From Eubacterium sp. (lineage in GTDB: Bacteria > Bacillota > Clostridia > Lachnospirales > Lachnospiraceae), in the NCBI GenBank assembly GCA_017480495.1, contig JAFVAQ010000020.1, positions 1 to 38,020 of the forward strand: a DNA stretch of 38,020 bases, read 5' to 3'. The position numbers were made by a program, and so were the translations under genes. Below are positions 8,504 to 16,917 of the stretch, piece after piece. The notes beneath the pieces were generated by a model that worked only from the letters and a program-made list of their open reading frames with translations, was not told where the DNA came from and did no database searches. How positions within the stretch are numbered: the first letter of the stretch is position 1; every line of letters begins with the position of its first letter.

Positions 8504-9580
8504 TTACTCATCGCCTTCCATCTTAGCAAGCTTTGCAGCCTGGTCAGCTGCTGTAAGAGCATCTATAAACTCATCAAGATCCCCATTCAAGGTTTCATTT
8601 AATCTATATGATGTAAGCTTAATTCTGTGGTCTGTTACACGGCTCTGAGGGAAGTTATAGGTACGAACCTTCTCTGAACGGTCACCTGAACCTATCTGAC
8701 TTCTTCTTGCTTCTGACTCAGCATCATGAGCCTTCTGCATTTCGAGGTCATAGAGCTTTGTACGAAGCAGGGCAAATGCCTTTGCCTTGTTCTGAATCTG
8801 TGACTTCTCTGTCTGGCTATAAATAACTATACCTGTAGGATAATGTGTAAGACGAACGGCTGAATCAGTAGTATTTACGCACTGTCCACCATTTCCAGAA
8901 GCACGCATAACGTCTATACGGATATCCTTATCATTTATCTCTACATCAACCTCTTCTGCTTCTGGCATGATAGCAACAGATGCAGCGGATGTGTGAATAC
9001 GTCCACCTGACTCAGTCTCGGGAACTCTCTGAACTCTATGTACTCCACTTTCATACTTAAGCTTAGAATATGCACCTTTTCCTTTTATCAAGAAGTTAAC
9101 ATCCTTGATTCCACCGATTCCTGTGTCATCGATTGAGATGAGCTCTGTCTGCCATCTATTCTTTTCAGCATAGTGTGTATACATACGATATAGTTCTCCA
9201 GCAAAGAGTGCAGCCTCGTCACCACCAACACCAGCTCTGATCTCAACAACAACGTTCTTGTCATCATTTGCATCCTTAGGAAGAAGAAGTATCTTGAGCT
9301 CCTGCTCACATCTCTCAATAGCCTTCTTAGCTTCTGAAAGCTCTTCCTTTGCCATCTCTTTCATTTCCTCATCTGACTCTTCATCAAGGATCATCAGACT
9401 GTCTTCTTCGTCCTGTTTAGCCTTCTTATATTCCTTATATTTCTCAACGATAGGAGTCAGATCACTCTGCTCCTTCATCAGCTTTCTAAATCTTTCCTGA
9501 TCATTTACGACATCAGGATTTGAGAGTTCCTGCATTATCTCTTCCAGCTTGGTAACCAATTCTTCTAACTTGTCAAACAT
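8504..9580 (-). CDS. prfA: Peptide chain release factor 1
   Basis: A 358-residue class I release factor that reads UAA and UAG stop codons and triggers peptidyl-tRNA hydrolysis on the ribosome. The catalytic GGQ is at 231-233 in [20 protein letters not shown]. The codon-recognition tripeptide of RF1 type is PET at 187-189 within [18 protein letters not shown], which separates it from RF2. The N-terminal coiled region and full length match the family. It follows prmC, whose product methylates the GGQ glutamine, so enzyme and substrate are encoded together. Start at 9580 behind ggaggaa. Confidence 0.98.
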   Translation of the reverse strand: MFDKLEELVTKLEEIMQELSNPDVVNDQERFRKLMKEQSDLTPIVEKYKEYKKAKQDEEDSLMILDEESDEEMKEMAKEELSEAKKAIERCEQELKILLLPKDANDDKNVVVEIRAGVGGDEAALFAGELYRMYTHYAEKNRWQTELISIDDTGIGGIKDVNFLIKGKGAYSKLKYESGVHRVQRVPETESGGRIHTSAASVAIMPEAEEVDVEINDKDIRIDVMRASGNGGQCVNTTDSAVRLTHYPTGIVIYSQTEKSQIQNKAKAFALLRTKLYDLEMQKAHDAESEARRSQIGSGDRSEKVRTYNFPQSRVTDHRIKLTSYRLNETLNGDLDEFIDALTAADQAAKLAKMEGDE

Positions 9581-9602
9581 TTTATTCCTCCATTTATATA
9601 TA

Positions 9603-9629
9603 AGATTCTTCGCTGCGCTCAGAATGACA
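9603..9629. repeat. Short REP-like palindromic element between prmC and prfA
   Basis: This 27-bp stretch is imperfectly palindromic, with attct (9605-9609) and agaat (9621-9625) around a GC-rich core cgctgcgctc. It abuts the stop codon of prmC. From memory, sequences reading like this (reverse complement beginning tcattctgagcg) recur as short interspersed palindromes in unrelated bacterial genomes. That assignment was not tested here. Confidence 0.5.
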
Positions 9630-10505
9630 TTATATCTGCGCAGATATCACTCGATCCAGCCCACTCATGTCCTGTTCCTTATGAATATTGATAAAACCGT
9701 TTTCCTTCAGGATATCTGCCACATCCATATATTGATCGTAGCCTATCTCAAGAGCTATGCTTCCATTCTGATTCAGGAACTCTGGCGCACGACTAATAAT
9801 TCTTCTATAGAAAGCCAGCCCATCCATTGAGCCATCCAGAGCAAGCCTTGGCTCATAGTCTCTAACATCCTTGATCAGATTATTGATATCCTTTGTCCTT
9901 ATGTAAGGAGGATTACTGATTATCATATCAAAGGTCTCTATCGGGTTGCCCATTTCATCTTCAAAGGCTTCGTATAGATCACTCTTAACTATCCTAACAT
10001 CTGCCTCTAGCTTCTCGGCATTATCCGCTGCAAGGGCTAGAGCATCATCAGAAATGTCAGACAGCGTTATATCATCTTGGAAGCCCATTTCCTCTCGTTC
10101 CTTACCGTATGCAATTCCTATACACCCAGAACCTGTACACATATCCAGCACCTTCATTGGTCTATCCGTAGATATCCCTGCCGCATGGATTACAAGTATC
10201 TCTGAATCATATCTAGGGATTAGCACATTTTCGCGACACAGATATTCATCTTCCATGAAGTATGTATATCCCGTTATATATTGAAGAGGATAATGTGTTG
10301 CGCGCTTTCTTATCATCTTCATATAACGCATCTTGGTAAACTCATCTAGTTCATCAGTAAGTCGAGTATATATATTTGTCAGACTATCCTTCAGAATATG
10401 CATCATCAGATGTCTAGCTTCCGCCTGGTTATTCTCTATTCCAGCATCCCCCAGAATCTTAGTGCCCTTTCCGATAAGACGTCCTATCTGATTCTCTTCA
10501 TTCAT
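9630..10505 (-). CDS. prmC: Peptide chain release factor N5-glutamine methyltransferase
   Basis: A 291-residue S-adenosylmethionine-dependent methyltransferase that modifies the glutamine of the GGQ motif in RF1 and RF2. The N-terminal helical domain covers about residues 1-90 and ends near [11 protein letters not shown]. The SAM-binding motif is [16 protein letters not shown] (about 119-134), and the signature NPPY is at 198-201, followed by IRTKDI. Length and motif order match PrmC/HemK. It lies between a DUF1385 gene and prfA, the usual clostridial arrangement. A ribosome binding site gaggag is 12 bases before the ATG. Confidence 0.96.
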   Translation of the reverse strand: MNEENQIGRLIGKGTKILGDAGIENNQAEARHLMMHILKDSLTNIYTRLTDELDEFTKMRYMKMIRKRATHYPLQYITGYTYFMEDEYLCRENVLIPRYDSEILVIHAAGISTDRPMKVLDMCTGSGCIGIAYGKEREEMGFQDDITLSDISDDALALAADNAEKLEADVRIVKSDLYEAFEDEMGNPIETFDMIISNPPYIRTKDINNLIKDVRDYEPRLALDGSMDGLAFYRRIISRAPEFLNQNGSIALEIGYDQYMDVADILKENGFINIHKEQDMSGLDRVISAQI

Positions 10506-10552
10506 ATACTACTAGTTCTCCTCGATCTATCTGAACATCCGCTTCATAACTG

Positions 10553-11491
10553 TCATTCAAAAGAATCATTTCTTACACATTCAACATATTCGTGCCAGTC
10601 AATTACGCCTTCAACTGACTTAATCGCAACCTCTATCATATCGTCATCAGGCTCTTTGGTGGTCAGTCTCTGAACCCATAGGCCAGGAGCACTAAGTATG
10701 TTGGAACAAACATTCGCATGTCTTCCCGCATATCTGATAACCTCATAGGATATTCCAGCAATCACCGGAATCAGAAGAATTCTTGAAACCAGTCTTAACC
10801 ACATCACATCCGTCTGCACAAACATGAAAACGAATATACTTATTATCATTACTATAAAGACAAAGCTTGTTCCACATCTCTTGTGAAATCTTGTTGCCGC
10901 TCTTACATTTTCAACCGTAAGATCCTTACCCGCCTCCATGCAGTTAATGGTTTTATGCTCTGCGCCATGATACATAAAGGTTCTTTTTATATCTTCCATA
11001 TGTGCAATTGCTGCAACATATCCTAGAAAGATAAATAATCTGAGCAAGCCTTCTGCAATATTTACGATTATATCCTTATCAGTAAGCTTATAAAGGAAGT
11101 TCGCAAGAAATGCCGGAAGCAGCATGAAAACTCCAATAGCTATGATGAGTGAAACGATGAGGGTACCTATCAAGTATCCGGAGTTACCAGACTCTTTCTT
11201 TTGCTCCGGTTTCTTTTGTTCCGACTCGTTTTTCTCCGCTTCATCTTCTTCAAAATATTCAGAGGAATCCATAAGAGTCTTCATTCCAATATAGAGAGAC
11301 TCGATGAAGTTAACCACACCTCGAACAATCGGAATATTTAGTCCCTTATGCTTCTCTCCCATTGACTTATATGGAGTTACTTTTACATCTATTTCCTTAT
11401 TGGGTTTTCTAACTGCCAGAGCGTAAGAAGAAGGTCCCTTCATCATTACGCCTTCTAGAACAGCCTGTCCACCAATATTAACTCTTTTCAT
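10553..11491 (-). CDS. DUF1385 integral membrane protein (YqhQ-like)
   Basis: A 312-residue protein of the DUF1385 family, recognised by the N-terminus MKRVNIGGQAVLEGVMMKGP and the central HGAEHKTINCMEAG motif. Several hydrophobic segments lie in roughly 108-160 and 210-255. A charged, Glu/Lys-rich insert (about 84-100) precedes the first membrane segment. The molecular function is not established; homologues are regularly found between rpmE and prmC/prfA in Clostridia, as here. The gene is separated from rpmE by a 151-bp spacer holding an inverted-repeat element, and from prmC by 47 bp. Confidence 0.9.
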   Translation of the reverse strand: MKRVNIGGQAVLEGVMMKGPSSYALAVRKPNKEIDVKVTPYKSMGEKHKGLNIPIVRGVVNFIESLYIGMKTLMDSSEYFEEDEAEKNESEQKKPEQKKESGNSGYLIGTLIVSLIIAIGVFMLLPAFLANFLYKLTDKDIIVNIAEGLLRLFIFLGYVAAIAHMEDIKRTFMYHGAEHKTINCMEAGKDLTVENVRAATRFHKRCGTSFVFIVMIISIFVFMFVQTDVMWLRLVSRILLIPVIAGISYEVIRYAGRHANVCSNILSAPGLWVQRLTTKEPDDDMIEVAIKSVEGVIDWHEYVECVRNDSFE

Positions 11492-11538
11492 CTATTACCT
11501 CAACTTCAGCACTAACTCTATCATTGTGATATTTAAAA

Positions 11539-11629
11539 GGACGATTCTTATTCTCACCTTTTCAAAACCCTACTAGTCAATGTAGAAATCTTAAAAAGGT
11601 GACAATAAGAACCGTCCCCATTGTCACCT
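11539..11629. repeat. Compound inverted-repeat element in the rpmE-DUF1385 spacer
   Basis: The left arm (11539-11562) and right arm (11594-11617) are reverse complements at 22 of 24 positions, separated by 31 bp. The right arm overlaps a second, perfect 10-bp inverted repeat, aggtgacaat (11597-11606) with attgtcacct (11620-11629), around a GGGACGGTTCTT core on the minus strand. It is probably a small non-autonomous repeat. Lying inside the operon spacer, it could also attenuate or process the transcript. Confidence 0.65.
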
Positions 11630-11642
11630 AATATTTAAGTAT

Positions 11643-11852
11643 CTAGTTATCAGCCTTTACGCCATACTTCTTGTTGAACTTATCTATACGTCCGCGAGCC
11701 TTGATAGCCTTCTGCTGACCTGTATAGAAAGAATGGCACTTTGAGCAGATTTCAACGTGGATATCTTCCTTAGTTGAGCCTGTTACGAACTCATTTCCAC
11801 AGTTGCATACAACCTTTGCCTGATAATAATCTGGATGTATTCCCTCTCTCAT
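11643..11852 (-). CDS. rpmE: 50S ribosomal protein L31, zinc-binding type
   Basis: A 69-residue ribosomal protein. [20 protein letters not shown] is the typical L31 start. Four cysteines (16, 18, 36, 39; CNC and CSKC) form the zinc site of the C+ type, as opposed to the zinc-free paralogue. The C-terminus [13 protein letters not shown] is conserved. The ribosome binding site AAAGGAG lies seven bases upstream of the ATG. The promoter is about 270 bp further upstream (12126-12154), so the mRNA has a long, highly structured leader. It heads the rpmE-DUF1385-prmC-prfA cluster. Confidence 0.97.
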   Translation of the reverse strand: MREGIHPDYYQAKVVCNCGNEFVTGSTKEDIHVEICSKCHSFYTGQQKAIKARGRIDKFNKKYGVKADN

Positions 11853-11901
11853 AATAATTCTCCTTTTCTATGTAACGTATATGTGACACTACGTGTTTCT
11901 A

Positions 11902-12081
11902 CTTGCATAATCAAGAAGTATTTATAAATGCTTCGTGAGCGCTCGCGGTCTAAGAAGCAGTTATAAATACTTCTTGAGCCTGCGAAGCAGGTAACCGAAA
12001 ACATCATGAGGAAAGTGTCTGCGAAGCAGACAAGAAGTGCGTAGCACGCCTTTCCGAATATGTTTGAGGTTATTATGCAAG
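11902..12081 (-). ncRNA. Putative structured leader RNA of rpmE
   Basis: A multi-branched fold is enclosed by the perfect 10-bp pair cttgcataat (11902-11911) with attatgcaag (12072-12081). Inside are a perfect 16-bp stem (11912-11927 with 11961-11976), which extends past one mismatch by six more pairs (11929-11934 with 11954-11959); a hairpin cctgc-gaa-gcagg (11979-11991); and a 6-bp stem ggaaag/ctttcc (12010-12015 with 12050-12055) holding two more hairpins (12017-12031 and 12037-12047). It lies between the rpmE promoter and ribosome binding site. Known L31 autoregulatory leaders are much smaller in my recollection. Function, and even the transcribed strand, are inferred; a non-autonomous repeat element is the main alternative. 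Confidence 0.5.
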
Positions 12082-12125
12082 CAATCGAAACAATCTCGCC
12101 TCGATCACATACCAGCAACGTTCCT

Positions 12126-12154
12126 ATATTATCACAGGGTTTTATATAAAGCAA
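12126..12154 (-). promoter_or_regulatory. Promoter of the rpmE cluster
   Basis: On the minus strand, TTGCTT (12149-12154) and TAATAT (12126-12131) are spaced by 17 bp. The -10 is extended by TGA (TGnTAATAT). Transcription would start near 12119, about 267 nt upstream of the rpmE start codon. Confidence 0.7.
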
Positions 12155-12244
12155 GCATTAATTTTTAAACTGTTGCATCTGCTGTGCAGAATTTTTTTGC
12201 AGTATTCTAAGCGGCTATTCGGAAAATTCGCACTTCGTGCTCTT

Positions 12245-12268
12245 ACGTCTGCTTCGCAGACGTTTTTA
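12245..12268 (+). terminator. Hairpin with a T-run on the plus strand, near the 3' end of cls
   Basis: The perfect palindrome acgtctgc-ttc-gcagacgt (12245-12263) is followed on the plus strand by a run of T residues. It has terminator form for plus-strand transcription, although no plus-strand gene is known nearby. On the minus strand it lies just after the cls stop codon, where it could still stabilise the 3' end of that transcript. Other small hairpins follow towards 12181 (gcac-ttc-gtgc at 12230-12240). Confidence 0.45.
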
Positions 12269-12272
12269 TCCG

Positions 12273-13865
12273 CTACATCAGCGGAGCAACCAGTTTAACG
12301 ACACCCCCTGCCAACTTATAGAAGATTTTCTCATGTTTCACGTCCTCGAGCGTAATCTTGTGGCACTCCTTAAGTGTATTCTGGTAATCCTCTTCTATAT
12401 CGCTTACCGCATCCACCTTGTACATATAGGTGGCACATTCAAAATGATGATATAGGCTTCTATAGTCGAGATTAATTGTTCCTACTATCGCCTTAGTGTC
12501 ATCACTAGTAAAGACCTTCGCATGAACGAAGCCAGGAGTATACTCATATATATTAACTCCAGCCTTGAGCAGGTATGCATAATGCGTCTTAGCCAGTGCA
12601 AATGCCATTTTCTTATCCGGAATGCCAGGCAGAATTATGTCAACCTCGACACCTCTCTCCGCTGCATATCTTATCGCATTCTTCAACTCATCATCTAGGA
12701 TAAGATACGGTGTCATTATATGAACGTATTTGTCCGCACGATTAATTACGTCCATATATACATTTTCACCGACTTTCTCGTCGTCAAGAGGGATGTCGCT
12801 GTATGGCATAACGTAGCCCTTAGCATCCTTGAACTGACTATTATCTATCGGCAAATTTAAATATTCATCTATGTGTAGTTCCCTATCATCTGCAGACCAC
12901 ATCTGAAGGAACATAAGAGTATATGCCTTTACAGCATCCCCCTTCACCATGACTGCCGTATCCTTCCAGATACCAAACTTCTCAACCTTGTTGATATATT
13001 CATCCGCAAGATTTACTCCTCCATTAAAAGCAACCTTGCCATCTACAACAAGCACCTTCCTGTGATCACGGTAGTTATAGTATGTAGATACAAAAGGATG
13101 GATAGTCGAAAATGTTCTCGCCTTTATTCCATACTCCGCAAGTCTCTTTGTATAGTTATGAGGAAGGAGCTGCATCTCACACATTCCGTCATACAAAACT
13201 CTTACATCTACTCCCTGCTTTGCCTTCTCTGCTAGAAGCTTCAGCAGACGCCCCCACATATATCCCTCTTCTATAATGAAGTACTCAAGGAAGATAAATT
13301 TCTCTGCCTTCTCCACTTCCTCCATCAATGCATCAAATTTATCCTGTCCCCAAGAGAAAAATGTAACTTCAGAATTTTTATAAATAGGGAAGCATCCCGT
13401 TCGATTGATATATCGGTGCAAATCTTCCTGACCATTCGCATCCTCTATCAGTTCATGAATAACTTCCTTATCCTGTTTCAGACTATGTCTTGTCGCAGAC
13501 ATAATAAAAAGCATCCTTCTTTTCAAAGCTCTATGCCCTATTTCAACCTGAGTAAAAGCAAGAAACAAAGCTCCCGGAATCGGGAAGATAGCAATAATTA
13601 TCATCCAGGTCAGCTTGGCCGAAGAATCCATATCACAGTTATATAAATAGAAAACCATTATAGTGGTGAAAACACCCATTAAAATTGTATAGTACTTAAA
13701 ACCTGCAGCAAGCCATAGCATTAACGTCACAAATATAGCTATTTGAAAAGCCAACAAAACAATAATGAGGCCCAAGCGACTAAAAATAAGCCGCAGAAGC
13801 CCCTTCTTGTGATATTTAATAAGTCGAATCTCATTAGCATCATTACTGTAATTAGTAACCTTCAT
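12273..13865 (-). CDS. cls: Cardiolipin synthase (phospholipase D family)
   Basis: A 530-residue membrane enzyme that joins two phosphatidylglycerol molecules into cardiolipin and glycerol. Three hydrophobic segments occupy about residues 30-108, the third with a PIPGALFLAF stretch typical of Cls. Two phospholipase D HKD motifs are intact: HRKVLVVDG (His268, Lys270, Asp275) and HAKVFTSDD (His448, Lys450, Asp455), each followed by the NGGVNLADEY or VGTINLDYRS consensus. It is last in a tight run of genes, 5 bp after mntP. The coding sequence ends in a small hairpin around its TAG stop. Confidence 0.95.
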   Translation of the reverse strand: MKVTNYSNDANEIRLIKYHKKGLLRLIFSRLGLIIVLLAFQIAIFVTLMLWLAAGFKYYTILMGVFTTIMVFYLYNCDMDSSAKLTWMIIIAIFPIPGALFLAFTQVEIGHRALKRRMLFIMSATRHSLKQDKEVIHELIEDANGQEDLHRYINRTGCFPIYKNSEVTFFSWGQDKFDALMEEVEKAEKFIFLEYFIIEEGYMWGRLLKLLAEKAKQGVDVRVLYDGMCEMQLLPHNYTKRLAEYGIKARTFSTIHPFVSTYYNYRDHRKVLVVDGKVAFNGGVNLADEYINKVEKFGIWKDTAVMVKGDAVKAYTLMFLQMWSADDRELHIDEYLNLPIDNSQFKDAKGYVMPYSDIPLDDEKVGENVYMDVINRADKYVHIMTPYLILDDELKNAIRYAAERGVEVDIILPGIPDKKMAFALAKTHYAYLLKAGVNIYEYTPGFVHAKVFTSDDTKAIVGTINLDYRSLYHHFECATYMYKVDAVSDIEEDYQNTLKECHKITLEDVKHEKIFYKLAGGVVKLVAPLM

Positions 13866-13870
13866 TTCCC

Positions 13871-14446
13871 CTATCCTACAACTAATTTAATTGCAATTCC
13901 TATTAGTATGAGACCTCCGATAACCGAGGCCTTTCCAGCAAGTTTAACGCCAAAATATCTACCTATTCTTAATCCTATGATACATAAACCAAATGTTATA
14001 GCAGCAATAATTAGTGCACATATAAACGCTCTTATTAATGAATAGTCTGCTATAGTAAAACCTATAGATAATGCATCTATTGATGTTGCTATTGCTTGAA
14101 CAAAGAGCACTCTCTTTTTGAGCATCTCGTTTTCAACCTCATCATCATTCCAAGCCCATATACCTTCTATGAGCATTTTCCCGCCCACAAATAAAAGTAG
14201 AATAAAACCGAGCAAAGGAACAAATCTTGAAAATGCACTAAATATCTCAACTATTGTGTGGACCGCTAGCCATCCAAGAAGTGGCATCAGACCCTGAAAG
14301 CCTCCAAAGACACCCGCTATGAGTAGCCTCTTACGCCTTCTCATCTCTGGTTCATTAAGGCCATTTGCCATAGATACAGAAAATGCATCCATTGCAAGAC
14401 CAGCTCCCAGCAACACACTAGAAACTATAAAAAATAAATCTGACAT
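13871..14446 (-). CDS. mntP: Manganese efflux pump MntP
   Basis: A 191-residue protein with six predicted membrane helices, matching the MntP (formerly DUF204) family in size and motifs. The first helix carries GAGLAMDAFSVSMANGL and the fourth the internally repeated counterpart AIATSIDALSIGFT; the paired Asp residues are characteristic of the family. It exports Mn(II) from the cytoplasm. There is no room for a yybP-ykoY manganese riboswitch: only 17 bp separate it from trpS, so regulation by the upstream operon promoter is inferred. Confidence 0.93.
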   Translation of the reverse strand: MSDLFFIVSSVLLGAGLAMDAFSVSMANGLNEPEMRRRKRLLIAGVFGGFQGLMPLLGWLAVHTIVEIFSAFSRFVPLLGFILLLFVGGKMLIEGIWAWNDDEVENEMLKKRVLFVQAIATSIDALSIGFTIADYSLIRAFICALIIAAITFGLCIIGLRIGRYFGVKLAGKASVIGGLILIGIAIKLVVG

Positions 14447-14463
14447 AATTACTTCCTACCAGA

Positions 14464-15495
14464 TTAAACTATAAGTCCAATCTTCTTCTTAACCTTAGTA
14501 AGGGTCTTGCTAGATACATAAGTAGCTGTCTCAGCCCCCTTCTTGTAGCACTCTTCTAGATACTTCTTATCCTTGAGGAGTCTGTTAAATTCGTCTCTTA
14601 CTGGAGCAAGTCCATCAACTACAACTGTTCCGACAGCCTTCTTGAAATCACCATAGCCCTTACCAGCGAATTCCTGTTCGATTTCCTGAATAGTTTTACC
14701 AGTAAATACAGAATAAATTGTCATAAGGTTGTTGATACCATCCTTACCTTCTCTATATGCAACCTCTGTCTCACTATCAGTAACGGCACGCCTAAACTTC
14801 GCCATAATAACATCAGGATTATCAAGGATAGATATAGTCGCATTTGGATTTGGATCTGACTTCGACATCTTCTTTGTAGGCTCCTGAAGGGACATTATCT
14901 TCGCGCCACTCTTTGGAATATATGGTTCTGGAACTCTGAACACTTCGCCGTATAGATTGTTAAATCTATTAACTATAGTTCTAGTTAATTCTATATGCTG
15001 TTTCTGGTCAGCCCCTGTTGGAACATAGTCCGGCTGATAGAGCAGAATATCTGCAGCCATAAGAGCAGGATAATCAAAAAGACCTGCATTTACATTGTCA
15101 GAATGCTGTGCTGACTTATCCTTAAACTGTGTCATTCTTGAAAGCTCACCAAACTGTGTATAGCAAGAAAGAATCCATCCCAGCTCCGCATGGGTATGAA
15201 CATGACTCTGAATAAATGCCAGGCTCTTATCTGGATCAATTCCGCAGGCAAGAAGCAAGGCAAAGGCTTCCTTAGAATGTTTTCTCAGTTCAGTAGGATC
15301 CTGACGAATAGTCAGACTATGAAGATCCGCTATAAAGTAAGCACATTCATAATCCTCCTGAAGCTGCTTCCAGTTTCTAACTGCTCCTATATAATTACCA
15401 AGAGTGAAAACTCCTGTAGGCTGAATGCCGCTCAGGAGAACCTTCTTTCTCTCAGGCTTCTTCTCTTCATTTGTGTTTGTTTCTTGTGTACTCAT
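14464..15495 (-). CDS. trpS: Tryptophanyl-tRNA synthetase
   Basis: A 343-residue class I aminoacyl-tRNA synthetase. The HIGH-type motif is TLGN (31-34) within SGIQPTGVFTLGNYIGAV, and the KMSKS loop is intact at 209-213, followed by DPNPNATI. GADQKQHIELTR is the conserved tryptophan-site helix. Its length is normal for bacterial TrpRS. It follows the epimerase gene with a 7-bp gap, which leaves no space for a T-box leader. The protein begins with a short charged extension, MSTQETNTNEEKKPERKK, before the catalytic core. Confidence 0.97.
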   Translation of the reverse strand: MSTQETNTNEEKKPERKKVLLSGIQPTGVFTLGNYIGAVRNWKQLQEDYECAYFIADLHSLTIRQDPTELRKHSKEAFALLLACGIDPDKSLAFIQSHVHTHAELGWILSCYTQFGELSRMTQFKDKSAQHSDNVNAGLFDYPALMAADILLYQPDYVPTGADQKQHIELTRTIVNRFNNLYGEVFRVPEPYIPKSGAKIMSLQEPTKKMSKSDPNPNATISILDNPDVIMAKFRRAVTDSETEVAYREGKDGINNLMTIYSVFTGKTIQEIEQEFAGKGYGDFKKAVGTVVVDGLAPVRDEFNRLLKDKKYLEECYKKGAETATYVSSKTLTKVKKKIGLIV

Positions 15496-15502
15496 AATAT
15501 AT

Positions 15503-16732
15503 CTACCTTTCCATCATTTCGATAAACATTCTACCATTATGATAAGGACATTTCCACTCATCTGCCATAGGTTTTGTTTCTATAGGCGTGTTATCAGCTC
15601 TCACTTCAGAGAACCACTCAGAGCCCGGTCTTCTATCTACCACATGTTCTTTAACATATTCCCATATAGATAGAACAGCCTCAAGATATTCCTCACGGGA
15701 GGAATCTTTATTATATCCATTCATAAATCCAATCATGGATTCACACTGAACCCACCATATTCTCGTTTCCAAAACCTTGCCATTTTCAGCTTCAGCAGGA
15801 ATACCATGCGGATTAAATGTTATATCATATATATTTCTTGTAAGTGTATCTGTAAGTATAGACACATCTATATCATTAGCTGTATTTGCTTTCAAAAGTA
15901 CATCTTCAGTTCTATCTATAAGCCAAGCAGCTTCGATATCATGTCCATAGCTATATAGATCTATTAAACTGTTATAATCCTTGTCAAAGAAGACTTCAAG
16001 TCTACCCTTTTCAGAATCATATATTTTCTCCTTGATTATATCAACTGCCTCAAGGATGCTTCCTTGCACTTCACTATTCTGATTTTCATCAACACGGAAG
16101 AGCTCTGTGTAAGCTTCCATTATATGAAGAAGTGTATTCATGGTACGAGTAGCCATTACTCCATTTTCAGAAAGCTTCTCATTCGACTCGAGTTCATAAT
16201 TACGTTTAAAGGCCTCTAGATATCCATCCTCATCTCGGAACTTCTCTTCTACTAGGTGATATAAATCCATAGCAAGTATAAATGCATCTCTATTTCCAGT
16301 TGCTTCGTAGTAAGAAGAAAGCGCGTAGATAGCAAAGGCTTGATTATATGTATGCTTAGTTGTATCAGCAGGCTTTCCGTCATAAGTAACTGACCAATAA
16401 ACTCCTCCCATTTCTTTATCTAGAAATGCATCACAGAGAAATCTATATGCATGGTTTGCCATTTCCAGCCAGCGGTCCTTAAGAGATTGATCAACCATAA
16501 CCTCTCCCCACTCGCCTGTCTTTATACGAGTATAAAGATTTGAAAACAGCCAAAGGATTCTACTGTTAAGAATACAGCCCTTATCCGCTTTTTTATCAAG
16601 TGTCAGATCAAAATCAACCAGCCCGTAAAAACCACCCCTTTCTTCATCTTTTAGATTCATCCAAAAGGGAAGCATATGGCCAATAAATTCTTCTCTTAAT
16701 TCTTGTTTAAACCTTATAATTTTTTCTTCCAT
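15503..16732 (-). CDS. Cellobiose 2-epimerase (AGE family)
   Basis: A 409-residue alpha/alpha-barrel protein of the N-acylglucosamine 2-epimerase superfamily. The N-terminus closely follows known cellobiose 2-epimerases: HMLPFWMNLKDEERGGFYG, then LDKKADKGCILNSRILWLFS. Likely catalytic histidines are His264 in SYGHDIEAAW and His398 in CPYHNGRM; further conserved positions lie in KHTYNQAFAIYALSSYY and ETRIWWVQCE. It converts the reducing-end glucose of cellobiose or other beta-1,4-disaccharides to mannose, feeding mannan and cellulose breakdown. No signal peptide, so cytoplasmic. First gene of the epimerase-trpS-mntP-cls run, with its own TTGACA promoter. Confidence 0.92.
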   Translation of the reverse strand: MEEKIIRFKQELREEFIGHMLPFWMNLKDEERGGFYGLVDFDLTLDKKADKGCILNSRILWLFSNLYTRIKTGEWGEVMVDQSLKDRWLEMANHAYRFLCDAFLDKEMGGVYWSVTYDGKPADTTKHTYNQAFAIYALSSYYEATGNRDAFILAMDLYHLVEEKFRDEDGYLEAFKRNYELESNEKLSENGVMATRTMNTLLHIMEAYTELFRVDENQNSEVQGSILEAVDIIKEKIYDSEKGRLEVFFDKDYNSLIDLYSYGHDIEAAWLIDRTEDVLLKANTANDIDVSILTDTLTRNIYDITFNPHGIPAEAENGKVLETRIWWVQCESMIGFMNGYNKDSSREEYLEAVLSIWEYVKEHVVDRRPGSEWFSEVRADNTPIETKPMADEWKCPYHNGRMFIEMMER

Positions 16733-16779
16733 ATCATTACCTCTTCACCAAGAAATAACTATAAAAATAACACTAAACA

Positions 16780-16808
16780 ATTTTGACAGAGAACAGCCGA
16801 TTTGTCAA
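16780..16808 (-). promoter_or_regulatory. Promoter of the epimerase-trpS-mntP-cls operon
   Basis: On the minus strand, consensus TTGACA (16803-16808) is followed after 17 bp by CAAAAT (16780-16785), about 48 bases upstream of the epimerase start. It faces away from the plus-strand promoter at 16853-16881. Confidence 0.55.
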
Positions 16809-16852
16809 TGAACATAGAAGACTTTTCAACTGTGCTAATAAGAAATGAATTA

Positions 16853-16881
16853 TTGCTACGGCTCCCCTGAAATGTTATACT
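16853..16881 (+). promoter_or_regulatory. Promoter of the LacI-sensor/GGDEF gene
   Basis: TTGCTA (16853-16858) and TATACT (16876-16881) are spaced by 17 bp, with an extended -10 (TGTTATACT). The predicted start point lies about 30 nt upstream of the ATG at 16918, which is preceded by AGGAG. Confidence 0.6.
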
Positions 16882-16917
16882 TATCAAGGGGATGGGTTAA
16901 TACTAGGAGCGTTACTT

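Noticed and set aside
12008-12017. gaggaaag resembling the conserved P4 region of RNase P RNA
   Set aside because: The rest of the RNase P core and the conserved 3' partner are absent, and these bases pair with ctttcc at 12050-12055.
11849-12154. 101-residue minus-strand open frame upstream of rpmE
   Set aside because: It starts inside the -35 of the rpmE promoter, has no ribosome binding site, and its sequence is a translation of the hairpin repeats.
12237-12455. 72-residue plus-strand frame over the end of cls
   Set aside because: Its start lies in a hairpin and the coding potential belongs to cls on the other strand.
14447-14463. Possible manganese riboswitch before mntP
   Set aside because: Only 17 bp separate trpS and mntP, which leaves no room for the element.
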